From positions 496,001 to 560,000 of the forward strand of contig NZ_CP015732.1 of assembly GCF_001750145.1 (NCBI RefSeq): 64,000 bases of DNA, written 5' to 3'. This stretch comes from Arthrobacter sp. U41 (GTDB lineage Bacteria; Actinomycetota; Actinomycetes; Actinomycetales; Micrococcaceae). Position numbers and translations under genes: made by a program. This document shows positions 33,810-44,050 of this stretch, piece by piece (the first letter of the stretch is position 1; the number at the start of each line of letters is the position of its first letter). Under the pieces are notes generated by a model. That model was not told the origin of the DNA, did no database searches, and was given only the letters and a program-made list of their open reading frames with translations.

Positions 33810-35369
33810 CTATGCGCCTCCGCGGGTGGAGTCGGTGGCGTCCAGGCCCGGGCCGGCGGCCAGGTTCCTCGTGGCCGGCCCCTGGATAACGGTGCCGTCA
33901 GTGCTGAAACGTGAGCCGTGACACGGGCAGTCCCACGTCACGTCCGACGGATTGAACTCCACGGTGCAGCCAAGGTGCGTGCAGATGGCCGAGACCGCTT
34001 GGACGTCCCCCGCGGGACTGACGTAGATGGCAGTTGCAGCCCCTTTGACGTCCACCACCTTCCCCTCTCCCGGAGCTACCTCCAGGGCTACCTCCCGCGG
34101 CGCCGCAAGCGGAGCCGCAGCGGGCGGAGCGGCACCGTCGTCGCCCGGCACCCCCTCCGTCCGGCGCGCCGCCACCGCACGCGTTGCACGGGCGCTTCTG
34201 GTGCTGTCGAAAACTGCGGCCCACGGGTTATCGCTGCCGCACAGCCTGTCGCGGAGGATCAGGGCAGCGGCAGTGCCATTGGTGAGGCCCCATTTTCGCA
34301 GGCCGGTGATCACGTGGACATGCCGGGACTCCGGAGCCATAAGGCCTACGTAGGGAAGCCCGTCCGCAGGCATGGCATCCTGGGTGGACCAGCGGAAGGC
34401 GATCTCCCCGGCGCCCAGGCGGTCACGGACAAAAGCCGCGAGCCGCTGGTACCGTTCGGCGGAATCAACGCTTTCGGTGGCCCGGTGTCCTTCACCGCCG
34501 GCCAGCACGTAGCTGGTGTCCTCGACGTCGACGGTCAAGATGGAGCGCATCGGCTCATCAACGCTGACGAAGGTTGCGTCCAGCGGAGGAACTGCGCTGC
34601 GGCCGGCGACGATATACGAGCGGTGCGCGTAGCATCGCTCGGCGAAGAGTCCGTTGTCTCCGATCGGCAGGTTCGTCGCGACAATGATGTCCTTCGCCCG
34701 GACGGATCCCCGCCCTGTATCCACCACGGCCGGAGCGCCGTCCCGGAAACCCGTCGCAGGTGACTCCTCAAAGACGAAGCTGCCATCCCCGTTCACGGCC
34801 CGGGCCAGGCCCTGCACGTACCTGAGCGCGTGGATCTGAGCCTGGCCGTCGAAACGGACGGCGCCCGTGACCGCGAAGGGCAGCGGTACGTCTCTCGTGA
34901 AGGACGCCGGCAGCCCCAGCCATCCGGCCAGCGCCGCTTCCTCCCGGACCAGCGCAAGCGCAGACCCGGATTCGGCATAGGTGTAATTGGCAACCCGCCG
35001 GAAGCCGCAGTCGATTCCCTCCGCCGCCACGACGCCCGCAATGTGTTCAATTGCTGCCTCGTTGGCCTGCCCGTAGGTGGCGGCGGTGCCGGCGCCGTGG
35101 CGGGCCGCAAGTTCGGAGTAGGCAAGCCGGTGCAGGGAGGTGACCTTGCCCGTCGTGTTCCCGGTGACGCCGGTGCCCACCCGCGCCGCCTCCAGCACGG
35201 CCACCGTCTTGCCCGCCCTTTTCAGGGCCAGCGCGGCAGTCAGCCCTGCGATGCCGCCGCCAATCACGGCAACGTCCACGTCCAGGCACGCGTCGAGGGA
35301 CGCGTATGTGGCGGCTCCGCCGGTGGCGGTCCAGAGGGAAAGGAGTCGTCCTGCCGGCTGTTCATTCAC
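33810..35369 (-). CDS. FAD-dependent oxidoreductase with C-terminal Rieske [2Fe-2S] domain
   Basis: Two-domain enzyme of 519 aa. The N-terminal DAO-type FAD domain has VAVIGGGIAGLTAALALKR near residue 36 and TGNTTGKVTSLH. The C-terminal 100 residues carry Rieske ligands CTHLGC and CPCHGS, with the typical ...IQGPATRNL ending. Such fusions exist in actinobacteria and firmicutes; the substrate (an amine or amino acid is usual for DAO domains) is unknown. GTG at 35369 is chosen because GGAGG lies 8 bases upstream; a further in-frame GTG five codons earlier lacks one. Monocistronic. Confidence 0.9.
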   Translation of the reverse strand: MNEQPAGRLLSLWTATGGAATYASLDACLDVDVAVIGGGIAGLTAALALKRAGKTVAVLEAARVGTGVTGNTTGKVTSLHRLAYSELAARHGAGTAATYGQANEAAIEHIAGVVAAEGIDCGFRRVANYTYAESGSALALVREEAALAGWLGLPASFTRDVPLPFAVTGAVRFDGQAQIHALRYVQGLARAVNGDGSFVFEESPATGFRDGAPAVVDTGRGSVRAKDIIVATNLPIGDNGLFAERCYAHRSYIVAGRSAVPPLDATFVSVDEPMRSILTVDVEDTSYVLAGGEGHRATESVDSAERYQRLAAFVRDRLGAGEIAFRWSTQDAMPADGLPYVGLMAPESRHVHVITGLRKWGLTNGTAAALILRDRLCGSDNPWAAVFDSTRSARATRAVAARRTEGVPGDDGAAPPAAAPLAAPREVALEVAPGEGKVVDVKGAATAIYVSPAGDVQAVSAICTHLGCTVEFNPSDVTWDCPCHGSRFSTDGTVIQGPATRNLAAGPGLDATDSTRGGA

Positions 35370-35447
35370 GGTCCCGACCTCCACGCGCTGGGTTTCCTCT
35401 GCCGTCGGGCGCGTTCTCCCGGCGTTGCTGGCTCAGCTGCCGCAGAA

Positions 35448-36032
35448 TCAGGGCCCGGCGGTCTTCGCCGCCTTCGCGGCGGCCTTGCTTGCCTGCTTGC
35501 TGGCCCGCACCTTGCTCAGCGACTCCGGATCCACAATGTCAGCGACGGACAGGAAGGCGTTCTCCTGGCCATAGTGGCCGGCGGCCTCTCGCCAGCCTTC
35601 AGCTTGGAGTCCACACTGCTTTCCGAGCAGCGCCAGGAAGATCTTCGCCTTTTGCTCGCCGAATCCCGGCAACGCCTTGAGCCGGCGCAGCACCTCCTGC
35701 CCGTCGGGCTCCCCCTGAGTCCAGATGGCAGAAGCGTCGCCGTTCCAGTCACGGTGCACCGTTTCGGCAAGGGCCTGGACGCGGCCGGCCATGGATCCGG
35801 GGAACCGGTGGACGGCAGGGCGTTCTTTGAACACCTCGACGAACGCTTGCGGATCGTATCCGGCGATCATGGAGGGGTCCATGGATCCGATGCGCGTACG
35901 GATCTTTTCGGGACCGGCAAAGGCCGATTCCATGGTCACCTGCTGGTCGAGCAGCATGCCGGTGAGCAGCGCAAACGCGTCATCGCCGAGTAGTTTGTCC
36001 GCCGCGGGATCCCCTGTGATGTGCAGTTCCAT
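35448..36032 (-). CDS. HhH-GPD-type base excision repair protein
   Basis: Small protein of 194 aa with the all-helical HhH-GPD glycosylase fold. The helix-hairpin-helix is LPGFGEQKAKIFLALLGKQC near residue 125. N-terminal GMLLDQQVTMESAFAGPEKI fits the family. No iron-sulfur cluster cysteines and no evident catalytic Lys; the usual catalytic Asp after the hairpin is not obvious, so activity is uncertain. The C-terminus is Lys/Ala-rich. ATG at 36032 starts the conserved fold; a longer frame upstream is antisense to the proC spacer. Confidence 0.82.
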   Translation of the reverse strand: MELHITGDPAADKLLGDDAFALLTGMLLDQQVTMESAFAGPEKIRTRIGSMDPSMIAGYDPQAFVEVFKERPAVHRFPGSMAGRVQALAETVHRDWNGDASAIWTQGEPDGQEVLRRLKALPGFGEQKAKIFLALLGKQCGLQAEGWREAAGHYGQENAFLSVADIVDPESLSKVRASKQASKAAAKAAKTAGP

Positions 36033-36081
36033 GCGTCCTATCCTGCCACCCGGTACGGTCAGCGTCACGCGCTTAGCCGGG

Positions 36082-36915
36082 CTAGCCGAGCTGCCGGGTG
36101 ATCTCCGCGGCCCGGGTGGACGCGGCTCGGGCGCCCTCGGCAATGATCGCGGGCAGGCCGCGCGCGTCAAAGCTGGCGATGGCGCGTTCGGTGGTGCCGT
36201 TGGGGCTGGTGACGGCCTTGCGCAGCGCCGCCGGATCCGCGCCCGGCTCAGCCAGCATGAGGCCCGCGCCGGCGACGGTTTCGCGGGCAATCAGCCGCGA
36301 CAGCTCAGGGTCCAGTCCCAGTTCGACGCCGGCGTCCGCCATCGCTTCGGCCAGGTAGAACGCGTAGGCCGGGCCGGAGCCGCTGATCGCGGACAGCGCG
36401 TCGACCTGGTGCTCGGGGATCTCGACGACGGTGCCCGCGGATGCCAGGACGTCCTTGGCCAGCTGGAGCTGCGCCGGGGAGCAGTGCGTGCCCGGTGACA
36501 CGGAAATGACGCCCCGGCCCAGCTGCGCCGGGGTGTTGGGCATACTCCGGATCACGGGCTGGCCGGCCGGCAGCGCCGATTCCAGCTGCTCCAGCGACAC
36601 CGCGGCTGCGACGCTGATGACGATCGTGTCCGGCGCCAGCGAATCGCCGATTTCACGGGCCAGGTCCGCGATCCCTATGGGCTTGACGCCCAGGATCACG
36701 ACGTCGGCGCCGGTGGCCGCCTGCTTGTTGTTCTCCGGCTCTTCCTCTCCGGCGATGGCCGTGATGCCATGGTGCCTCTTGGCGAGTTCGTCGGCCCGTG
36801 CGGCGCGGCGGACCGTGGCGACGATATCCGCCGGGTCGGTGCCGCCCGCGATCAGGCCGCCCATGATGGCCTCGTTCATTGATCCACAGCCCAGGAATGC
36901 GATTCGGTTACTCAT
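36082..36915 (-). CDS. proC: pyrroline-5-carboxylate reductase
   Basis: Last enzyme of proline synthesis, 277 aa. N-terminal Rossmann fold with FLGCGSMNEAIMGGLIAGG, NAD(P)-domain motif VILGVKPIGI, then IRSMPNTPAQLGRGV, and the C-terminal dimerisation domain with AISGSGPAYAFYLAEAMADA and the conserved VTSPNGTTERAIASF. AATGAT lies 6 bases before ATG, with a G-run between, so a leaderless start is likely. Confidence 0.96.
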   Translation of the reverse strand: MSNRIAFLGCGSMNEAIMGGLIAGGTDPADIVATVRRAARADELAKRHHGITAIAGEEEPENNKQAATGADVVILGVKPIGIADLAREIGDSLAPDTIVISVAAAVSLEQLESALPAGQPVIRSMPNTPAQLGRGVISVSPGTHCSPAQLQLAKDVLASAGTVVEIPEHQVDALSAISGSGPAYAFYLAEAMADAGVELGLDPELSRLIARETVAGAGLMLAEPGADPAALRKAVTSPNGTTERAIASFDARGLPAIIAEGARAASTRAAEITRQLG

Positions 36916-37002
36916 GCCCCCATCATTGCAGTCCGGCCCGATTCACAGCCAGCTCACATCCCGGGGTCAGGGTCTTCACAAACTCCGTGAGTAGCGTGGT
37001 GG

Positions 37003-38058
<1,056 letters not shown>

Positions 38059-38070
38059 TCCCGGTACTGC

Positions 38071-38412
38071 CTAGTGCTGGATGGGCCGCACTTCGATGGG
38101 AAGGGTCGTGGCGCGGGCCAGTTTGCCGGCCCAGCCCAGTGCGGCGTCCAGGTCCTCCGCCTCGATGACGGTGAACCCGCCGAGATGCTCCTTGGTCTCG
38201 GCGAAGGGACCGTCCGTAATGAGCACTTCGGTGCCCTGCGCCCGCACGACAGTGGCGGTGTCGGTGGGATGCAGACCGGCGCCAAACACCCAGGCGCCGG
38301 CGTCCTGCATTTCACGGTTCAGGGCGTCGACGTCCCGCATGATGGGCTCAAGAAATTCCGGGTCCGGTGCGGGGCCGACGGGCTGGTAAACGCTGAGCAG
38401 ATACTGTGCCAT
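38071..38412 (-). CDS. YciI/DGPF-domain protein
   Basis: Ferredoxin-like-fold protein of 113 aa with the YCII-related signature: MAQYLLSVYQP start, DGPFAETKEHLGGFTVIEAE and the C-terminal IEVRPI. This family is encoded directly upstream of ECF42 sigma factors, and here the neighbour is such a gene in decayed form, 12 bases downstream. AGGAGG Shine-Dalgarno. The frame is intact and key motifs are preserved although its presumed partner is lost. Role unknown. Confidence 0.9.
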   Translation of the reverse strand: MAQYLLSVYQPVGPAPDPEFLEPIMRDVDALNREMQDAGAWVFGAGLHPTDTATVVRAQGTEVLITDGPFAETKEHLGGFTVIEAEDLDAALGWAGKLARATTLPIEVRPIQH

Positions 38413-38557
38413 TGCTGCTGCCCTCCTTGACGAACCGGCCGGCTCCCTGCCGGCCTCTCACCTATTAGACGAACGGCCTGCGTCCGGATCGACATCCCCG
38501 GCCTACATCAGGCCATCCCGGTCTCGGCCCTATGCCTGGCAGCGGGCCGGCACGACA

Positions 38558-39625
38558 TCAGGCCCGCGTGGAGTCACCGGACGTCGGCGGGCCAGCCAGC
38601 GCTACCTCGGCCGCCCCCGGCGCCTCCGCGTCGGGTGACTGCGGCTCGGCGGGGTGGTCGGTCTGGGTCACGTGCGGTGCGGGCTGCAGCGGACCCTCAA
38701 AGACCAGCTGATCCAGCCGGCGGAGGATCAGCCCTTCACGGAGCGCCCAGGGGCAGATCTCCAGGCTCGGAAACTCAAACATTTCGAGGGCGGCCTCGGC
38801 CACCAGGGCCCCTGCCAGCAGTTGGGGGGCGCGGGCTTCGGAGACACCGGGAAGGTTCAGCCGGTCCTCCACCTCCATGGCGGAGATGCGCTGCGCCCAG
38901 AGGCCCAGGTCCGTGGCGAACAGCTCGCGTTTGACGTAGGGGCCGGCGCCGCTGGGCGCTGCCCCGGCGATCCGTGCCAGCGAGCGGAAAGTCTTGGAGG
39001 TGCCCGCCACGTGGTTCGCCTTGCCGAGCCTCGCGAAGTCGCGCACGACGGGCTTGAGCGTGGCCCGGATATAGCGGCGAAGGTCTTTGACACTCTTGGC
39101 CGAGGGCGGATCCTCCTGCAGCCAGTCCCGGGTGAGCCGGCTCGCTCCCAGCGGGACGGACGTCGCGAGTTCGGGGAGTTCATCCTCGCCGTAGGCCATT
39201 TCGAAGGAACCGCCGCCGATGTCCAGGTTCAGCACGGGCCCGGCGCCCCAGCCGTACCAGCGGCGCACGGCGAAGAACGTCATCGACGCTTCCTCGCTGC
39301 CGGTCAGTTCCCGCAGCGTCACGGTGGTCTCATGCTTGACGCGGGCCAGGACAGCGGCCCCGTTGGTGGCCTCGCGGATCGCGGAGGTACAGAACGCCAG
39401 CAGGTCATCGGCTTTGTGCTTGGCCGCGAAATCCCACGCTTCGAGGACGAACTCGATCAGCTCATGCTGCCCGGCGTCGTTGATGCTGCCGTCGCTCTCG
39501 AGGAACTGCACCAGGGACAGCGGGCGCTTGTGCGAGGCAAAGGGCACGGGGCGCGCGCCAGGGTGGGCATCCACGAGCAGGAGGTGGACGGTGTTTGATC
39601 CAATATCGAGGACGCCAAGACGCAT
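38558..39625 (-). CDS. Ppx/GppA-family phosphatase
   Basis: Actin/HSP70-like fold enzyme of 355 aa, related to exopolyphosphatase and (p)ppGpp phosphatase. Phosphate-1 motif DIGSNTVHLLLVDA at the N-terminus and phosphate-2 NLDIGGGSFEMAYG near residue 135; FCTSAIREATNG lies between. It has only the two N-terminal domains, the actinobacterial short form. The 50 C-terminal residues are low-complexity. AATAAT lies 6 bases before ATG, so a leaderless mRNA is predicted. Substrate (polyphosphate or pppGpp) not decided by sequence. Confidence 0.92.
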   Translation of the reverse strand: MRLGVLDIGSNTVHLLLVDAHPGARPVPFASHKRPLSLVQFLESDGSINDAGQHELIEFVLEAWDFAAKHKADDLLAFCTSAIREATNGAAVLARVKHETTVTLRELTGSEEASMTFFAVRRWYGWGAGPVLNLDIGGGSFEMAYGEDELPELATSVPLGASRLTRDWLQEDPPSAKSVKDLRRYIRATLKPVVRDFARLGKANHVAGTSKTFRSLARIAGAAPSGAGPYVKRELFATDLGLWAQRISAMEVEDRLNLPGVSEARAPQLLAGALVAEAALEMFEFPSLEICPWALREGLILRRLDQLVFEGPLQPAPHVTQTDHPAEPQSPDAEAPGAAEVALAGPPTSGDSTRA

Positions 39626-39798
39626 AGTGCCATTATTCCCCGGGCACCGCGGCCCGCCTAACGGACCGGCCGCGCCCCGGCTGTCGGCTCAGGGCGGGCC
39701 GTCCTGGCTGGGGCCTTATCCCAGACTTGTCCCTGTTGCGTCCGGCCGCCTGGCCGGGGTGTTATCCCTCGTGGGGCCGGCTGTCCGCGGGTCAGGTC

Positions 39799-40257
39799 TT
39801 AGCCCTCGCGGGGCGGACCGTCCTGGCCGCCGGTCTCGTCGTCCTCGTCAGCGGGCTTGAAGTCGCGGCGGATGTTCGCAACGCCTTCCGGATCGATTTC
39901 GAAACCGAACGCTGCGCCGGGATTGATGACCATGCCGAGCTCATCGCCGAGGTTGCCGAGGATCGCGGCGCCCTGGGTGCCGAGCACGTTGGGTGCGGCC
40001 GCCAGATACTGCTCGGTGACACGGTTCGGGTGGGAGAACACGGCCAGCACGGGCTTCCCGGAGGAGTTGGCCAGCACCAGCGGCTCGACCTGTGAGTCGG
40101 CTCCTTCGAGCGGGTCGGAGCTGACAATGTAGACCTCGTTGTTGAGGAAGGCGAGGATGACGTCAACGGGGTTGGCGTCCGGCTCCTCCCCCCGGGCAAG
40201 CTTCTCTTCGAGGTCATTCAGCGGCTGGAGGTCCAAGTGATCGGGCTGTTCAGTCAT
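39799..40257 (-). CDS. SseB family protein
   Basis: Soluble protein of 152 aa with one SseB N-terminal domain (EKLARGEEPDANPVDVILAF, then VLANSSGKPVLAVFSHPNRV). The last 20 residues are acidic and Gly-rich. No enzymatic function is known for the family. AGGAAC precedes the ATG. It lies upstream of a 118-bp spacer that contains inverted 11-bp arms TCGCCGGAAGC/GCTTCCGGCGA (40301-40311, 40349-40359) next to the topA stop. Confidence 0.85.
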   Translation of the reverse strand: MTEQPDHLDLQPLNDLEEKLARGEEPDANPVDVILAFLNNEVYIVSSDPLEGADSQVEPLVLANSSGKPVLAVFSHPNRVTEQYLAAAPNVLGTQGAAILGNLGDELGMVINPGAAFGFEIDPEGVANIRRDFKPADEDDETGGQDGPPREG

Positions 40258-40375
40258 GTTCCTACTCGATCACGTTGCGCCCGGGTCCGCAAACGCGAAA
40301 TCGCCGGAAGCCTTCGAATCCCCCGGAAAACTTCCAGCGAACCCGCACGCTTCCGGCGACCCCGGTGTGGCTGAG

Positions 40376-43102
40376 CTACTTCTTGGCGGCGGCCTTGCGG
40401 GCCGGGGCCTTCCGGGCCGTGGTCGTGCGCTTGACCGGGCCCCTGGCGCGCTTTTCCGCGAGGAGTTCCACGGCCTGCTCCCGGGTGAGCTCCTCCAGCG
40501 CGGTGGAGCGCGGCACGGTGATGTTGGTGACGCCGTCGGTGATGTACGGGCCGAAGCGGCCTTCCTTCACCACAATGTTTTTCTCCGAGACCGGGTCCGG
40601 GCCGAACTCCGCCAGCGGCGGGACGGCGGCGCGGGCGCCGCGCTGCTTCGGCTGGGAGTAGATCTCCAGCGCCTGCTCCAGCGTGATCGTGAAGATTTCC
40701 TCTTCGGAGCCGATGGACCGGGAGTCCGTGCCCTTTTTCAGGTACGGTCCGAAGCGGCCGTTCTGCACCGTGATCGGGTTGCCCTCGGCGTCCTGGCCGA
40801 GCACCCGGGGCAGGCTCATGAGCTGCAGGGCCTCGTCCAGGGTTATGGTGTCCACGCTCATGGAGGCGAACAGCGACCCGGTGCGGGGCTTGGCCTTCAC
40901 GGGCTTCTTCGGCGGCTTGGGCTTGCCGTTCTTGTAGTACTCCACCGGCTGGTTGGCGAGCTGTTCCTCGGTCATTTCCGGAATGATCTCGGTGACATAG
41001 GCGCCGTAGCGGCCGTTCTTGGCCACGACGGTGTGCCCGGTGTGCGGGTCCTCCCCGAGCACCCGCTCTTCGGGCGCAGCGGTTTCCATCAGCTCTACAG
41101 CCTTGGCCGCGGTCAGCTCATCCGGGGCCAGGTCCTCGGGGACGTTGGCGCGGGCGGCCTCCACCACTTCGCCGGTCTTCGGATCGACCGTCGGGACGGA
41201 GCTTTCCAGGTACGGGCCGAACTTCCCGACGCGCAGCGTGATGCCTTCGGTGATCGGAATGGAGTTGATTTCGCGGGCGTCGATCTCGCCGAGGTTGTTG
41301 ACGATGCTCAACAGGCCGGGCTCGGAATCCTCGCCGTAGTAGAAGTGCTTGAGCCAGGCGGGTCCCTCAGCCTGGCCGTTGGCGATCTTGTCGAGGTCCG
41401 CTTCCATGTCGGCGGTGAACTCGTAGTCCACGTAGTCGTGGAAGTGCTGCTCCAGCAGCCGGATCACGGAGAACGCGATCCAGCTCGGGACCAGCGCCGA
41501 GCCCTGCTTCCGGACGTAGCCGCGGTCCTGGATGGTGGAGATGGTGGAGGCGTAGGTGGAGGGGCGGCCGATGCCCTTCTTTTCCAGCTCGGCGGTCAGC
41601 GACGCTTCGGTGAAGCGCGGCGGCGGGGAGGTGTCGTGTCCGACGGCGGCGATCTCCGAGGCGGTGAGCGCGTCGTCCTTGGCCACGTTGGGCAGCCGGC
41701 GGGCTTCCTCGGACTCGTCGTCGCCGCGGCTTTCATCCTTGCCTTCCTCGTAGGCGGCGAGGAAGCCGGGGAAGGTGATGACGGTGCCGGAGGCCGAGAA
41801 CTCGGCGTCGCGGCCGTCGGCTGCGACCGCGCCAAGGCGGATCGTGGCGGTGGAGCCCTTGGCATCGGCCATCTGCGAGGCGACGGTGCGCTTCCAGATC
41901 AGCTCGTAGAGGCGGAACTCGTCGCCGGAGAGCTGCTTGGCGACCTGGGCCGGGGTGCGGAAGGAGTCGCCGGCGGGACGGATGGCCTCGTGGGCCTCCT
42001 GCGCGTTGGCTGCCTTGCCGCTGTAGACACGCGGGGAACCGGGGACGTATTCCGGGCCGTACAGCTCGGAAGCCTGGCGCCGGGCGGCCGTGACGGCCTC
42101 GTTGCTCAGCGCGGAGGAGTCCGTACGCATATAGGTGATGTAGCCGTTTTCGTACAGCCGCTGGGCCACCTGCATGGTGCTCTTGGAGGAGAAGCGCAGC
42201 TTGCGGCCCGCTTCCTGCTGCAGCGTCGAGGTGGTGAACGGTGCGGCCGGGCGGCGCGTGTAGGGCTTGGTGTCGACGGAGCGGACGCGGAAATCGGCGT
42301 CCTGCAGTCCGGCGGCGAGGGAGGTGGCGAGTTCCTCGTTCAGGTGCACGGCGTTGCGGGAGGTGAGCTCACCGCTGTCGTTGAAGTCCCGGCCGCTGGC
42401 GACCTTTGCGCCGTCGACCATGGCCAGTTTGGCCTTGAAGGAACCGGATCCGGCGCCGAACTGGCCGGTCAGGTCCCAGTAGGAGGCCGACTTGAAGGCC
42501 ATCCGCTCACGCTCGCGGTCCACCACCATACGGGTCACCACGGACTGCACGCGGCCGGCGGAGAGGCCGCGGGCGACCTTGCGCCACAGCACCGGGGAGA
42601 TTTCATACCCGTAGATGCGGTCCAGCACACGGCGGGTTTCCTGCGCGTCCACCAGGTCCTGGTCCACGTCGCGCAGGTTGTCCATGGCTCGGTGGATGGC
42701 TTCCTTGGTGATTTCACCGAAGGTCATCCGGTAGACCGGCACCTTGGGCTTGAGCACTTCCAGCAGGTGCCACGCGATGGCCTCGCCCTCGCGGTCCCCA
42801 TCGGTTGCGAGATAAAGAGCGTCGGCGTCTTTGAGCTGGGCCTTGAGTTCGGCGACCTTTTTCTTCTTGTCCGGGGACACCACGTAGTACGGCTTGAAGT
42901 CGTTGTCGATGTCGACGGCGAACTTGCCCACCGAGGTCTTCTTCAGTTCCGCCGGCAGTTCCGAGGGCTGGGGAAGGTCCCGGATGTGACCAACGGAGGC
43001 CTCCACAATGAAGCCCTCGCCGAGGTACTTGGCGATGGTCTTGCTCTTGGCCGGAGACTCGACAATCACGAGTTTCTTACCGGTTTTGGCCTTACTTGGC
43101 AC
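40376..43102 (-). CDS. topA: DNA topoisomerase I
   Basis: Type IA topoisomerase of 908 aa that relaxes negative supercoils. TOPRIM KKLVIVESPAKSKTIAKYLG at the N-terminus and ATDGDREGEAIAWHLLEVLK; active-site tyrosine in ITYMRTDSSALS; PRAAPFTTSTLQQ-type block as RRPAAPFTTSTLQQEAGRKL. In place of zinc fingers the C-terminus has four actinobacterial repeats of the GRFGPYLK/GRYGAYVT type and a Lys/Ala/Arg-rich tail. GTG at 43102 is chosen for GTAGGAG upstream; a 14-codon longer frame starts without a ribosome-binding site. Confidence 0.97.
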   Translation of the reverse strand: MPSKAKTGKKLVIVESPAKSKTIAKYLGEGFIVEASVGHIRDLPQPSELPAELKKTSVGKFAVDIDNDFKPYYVVSPDKKKKVAELKAQLKDADALYLATDGDREGEAIAWHLLEVLKPKVPVYRMTFGEITKEAIHRAMDNLRDVDQDLVDAQETRRVLDRIYGYEISPVLWRKVARGLSAGRVQSVVTRMVVDRERERMAFKSASYWDLTGQFGAGSGSFKAKLAMVDGAKVASGRDFNDSGELTSRNAVHLNEELATSLAAGLQDADFRVRSVDTKPYTRRPAAPFTTSTLQQEAGRKLRFSSKSTMQVAQRLYENGYITYMRTDSSALSNEAVTAARRQASELYGPEYVPGSPRVYSGKAANAQEAHEAIRPAGDSFRTPAQVAKQLSGDEFRLYELIWKRTVASQMADAKGSTATIRLGAVAADGRDAEFSASGTVITFPGFLAAYEEGKDESRGDDESEEARRLPNVAKDDALTASEIAAVGHDTSPPPRFTEASLTAELEKKGIGRPSTYASTISTIQDRGYVRKQGSALVPSWIAFSVIRLLEQHFHDYVDYEFTADMEADLDKIANGQAEGPAWLKHFYYGEDSEPGLLSIVNNLGEIDAREINSIPITEGITLRVGKFGPYLESSVPTVDPKTGEVVEAARANVPEDLAPDELTAAKAVELMETAAPEERVLGEDPHTGHTVVAKNGRYGAYVTEIIPEMTEEQLANQPVEYYKNGKPKPPKKPVKAKPRTGSLFASMSVDTITLDEALQLMSLPRVLGQDAEGNPITVQNGRFGPYLKKGTDSRSIGSEEEIFTITLEQALEIYSQPKQRGARAAVPPLAEFGPDPVSEKNIVVKEGRFGPYITDGVTNITVPRSTALEELTREQAVELLAEKRARGPVKRTTTARKAPARKAAAKK

Positions 43103-43283
43103 GGTGCTCCTACAGAAAAAGGTTGCTCGGGCAGATGCGCCCATACCCGCCTAGTTCACCATATTTTGCGGATTACCGCGCATTCAGCCTGAAACGACGG
43201 GCTCCCGGACACGACTTCCGGACGTAATGTACCCCCGCGCCCCGGGCCTCCTCCCGGCGCAGCGGGGACGGCCCGGGAAGCTG

Positions 43284-43952
43284 TCAGGCGGCGCCGCCGG
43301 CGGGGTTCGCCGGAGCCTTTCCGCGGTCATCCGGGATCATCGACCACATGGTCGCCATCCGCTCCGCGCCTTCGGGGACGTGGTCCGGGTCCTCCAGTTC
43401 GTAGTCCCGCAGCAGCTCGAAGAGCCGGTTGTTCAACTCCGCACGCTGGTCCGGCGTCAGGTACAGCAGATTGCTGGCCAGCACCACGGAGGAGGGGCCG
43501 TCGACGGCCTCGCCGCGCTGGCGACGCTCGTCGCGGGTCCTGGCGTAGGCGTTGACGCGCCGGCGGTAGGCGTCCAGTTCGAGATCCAGCACGGCGAATT
43601 CGGGACTTGCCACTCCCCCGCCGGAGTTGATGGTGAAGTCGGTGCCCGCGGCTTTCCAGCGGCGTTCCCTGGCGTCCCCGGCGGTGGGGGCCGGCACCAC
43701 AATGCCCCATTTCTGCAGGGCACGCAGGTGGTAGCTCATGGCGCTTGGCGTCAGGCCGGTCTGCGCCGCGAGTTCGGTGGCGGTCCGGCTGACCTGGCTG
43801 GAATACAGTTCCGAAATGACTTCCAGCCGGGCGGCGTGGGCCAGTGCCCGGATCGCCTTCGGGTCAGTGATTTCCACTTTCTTTTCCGGGCGCTGCCGGC
43901 GTTTGCTGGCCGGAGGTGCCGGCTGCTCCTCCGCTGGGGTTTCTGTATTCAC
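43284..43952 (-). CDS. ArsR-type winged-helix regulator of the divergent MFS gene
   Basis: Regulator of 222 aa. Basic, Pro-rich N-terminus, then winged HTH (AIRALAHAARLEVISELYSS, LTPSAMSYHLRALQKWGIVV). The C-terminal 120 residues are helical and polar (LDLELDAYRRRVNAYARTRD) and may sense a ligand. GTG start with TAGACT 6 bases upstream predicts a leaderless mRNA. The MFS exporter gene begins 79 bp away on the other strand, with palindromes at its promoter and start, so local repression of an efflux pump is the likely role. Confidence 0.85.
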   Translation of the reverse strand: MNTETPAEEQPAPPASKRRQRPEKKVEITDPKAIRALAHAARLEVISELYSSQVSRTATELAAQTGLTPSAMSYHLRALQKWGIVVPAPTAGDARERRWKAAGTDFTINSGGGVASPEFAVLDLELDAYRRRVNAYARTRDERRQRGEAVDGPSSVVLASNLLYLTPDQRAELNNRLFELLRDYELEDPDHVPEGAERMATMWSMIPDDRGKAPANPAGGAA

Positions 43953-43980
43953 CCCTCCAGTCTACCGAGCAGCGCCAAAC

Positions 43981-44050
43981 TATGAAAGGAATGCTTGACA
44001 CTGCATTCCGCCACAGAGTACCTTGCTGATTATGAAACGGGTCTTTCATA
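43981..44050 (+). promoter_or_regulatory. promoter and operators of the MFS gene
   Basis: Consensus -35 TTGACA (43995-44000), 18-bp spacer, -10 TACCTT (44019-44024), then the ATG 7 bases later (44032). GGAATGC-N8-GCATTCC (43988-44009) is a perfect 7-bp dyad over the -35. TATGAAA-cgggtc-TTTCATA (44031-44050) is a second perfect 7-bp dyad over the start codon, and a third TATGAAA half-site stands at 43981-43987. These are candidate sites for the divergent ArsR-type regulator. Confidence 0.75.

Noticed and set aside
40301..40359. Strong terminator after topA
   Set aside because: The 11-bp arms are separated by 37 bases and no T tract follows, so terminator function is not supported; noted only in the SseB entry.
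40256..43192. 978-codon plus-strand frame
   Set aside because: Complete antisense of topA; low-complexity composition.
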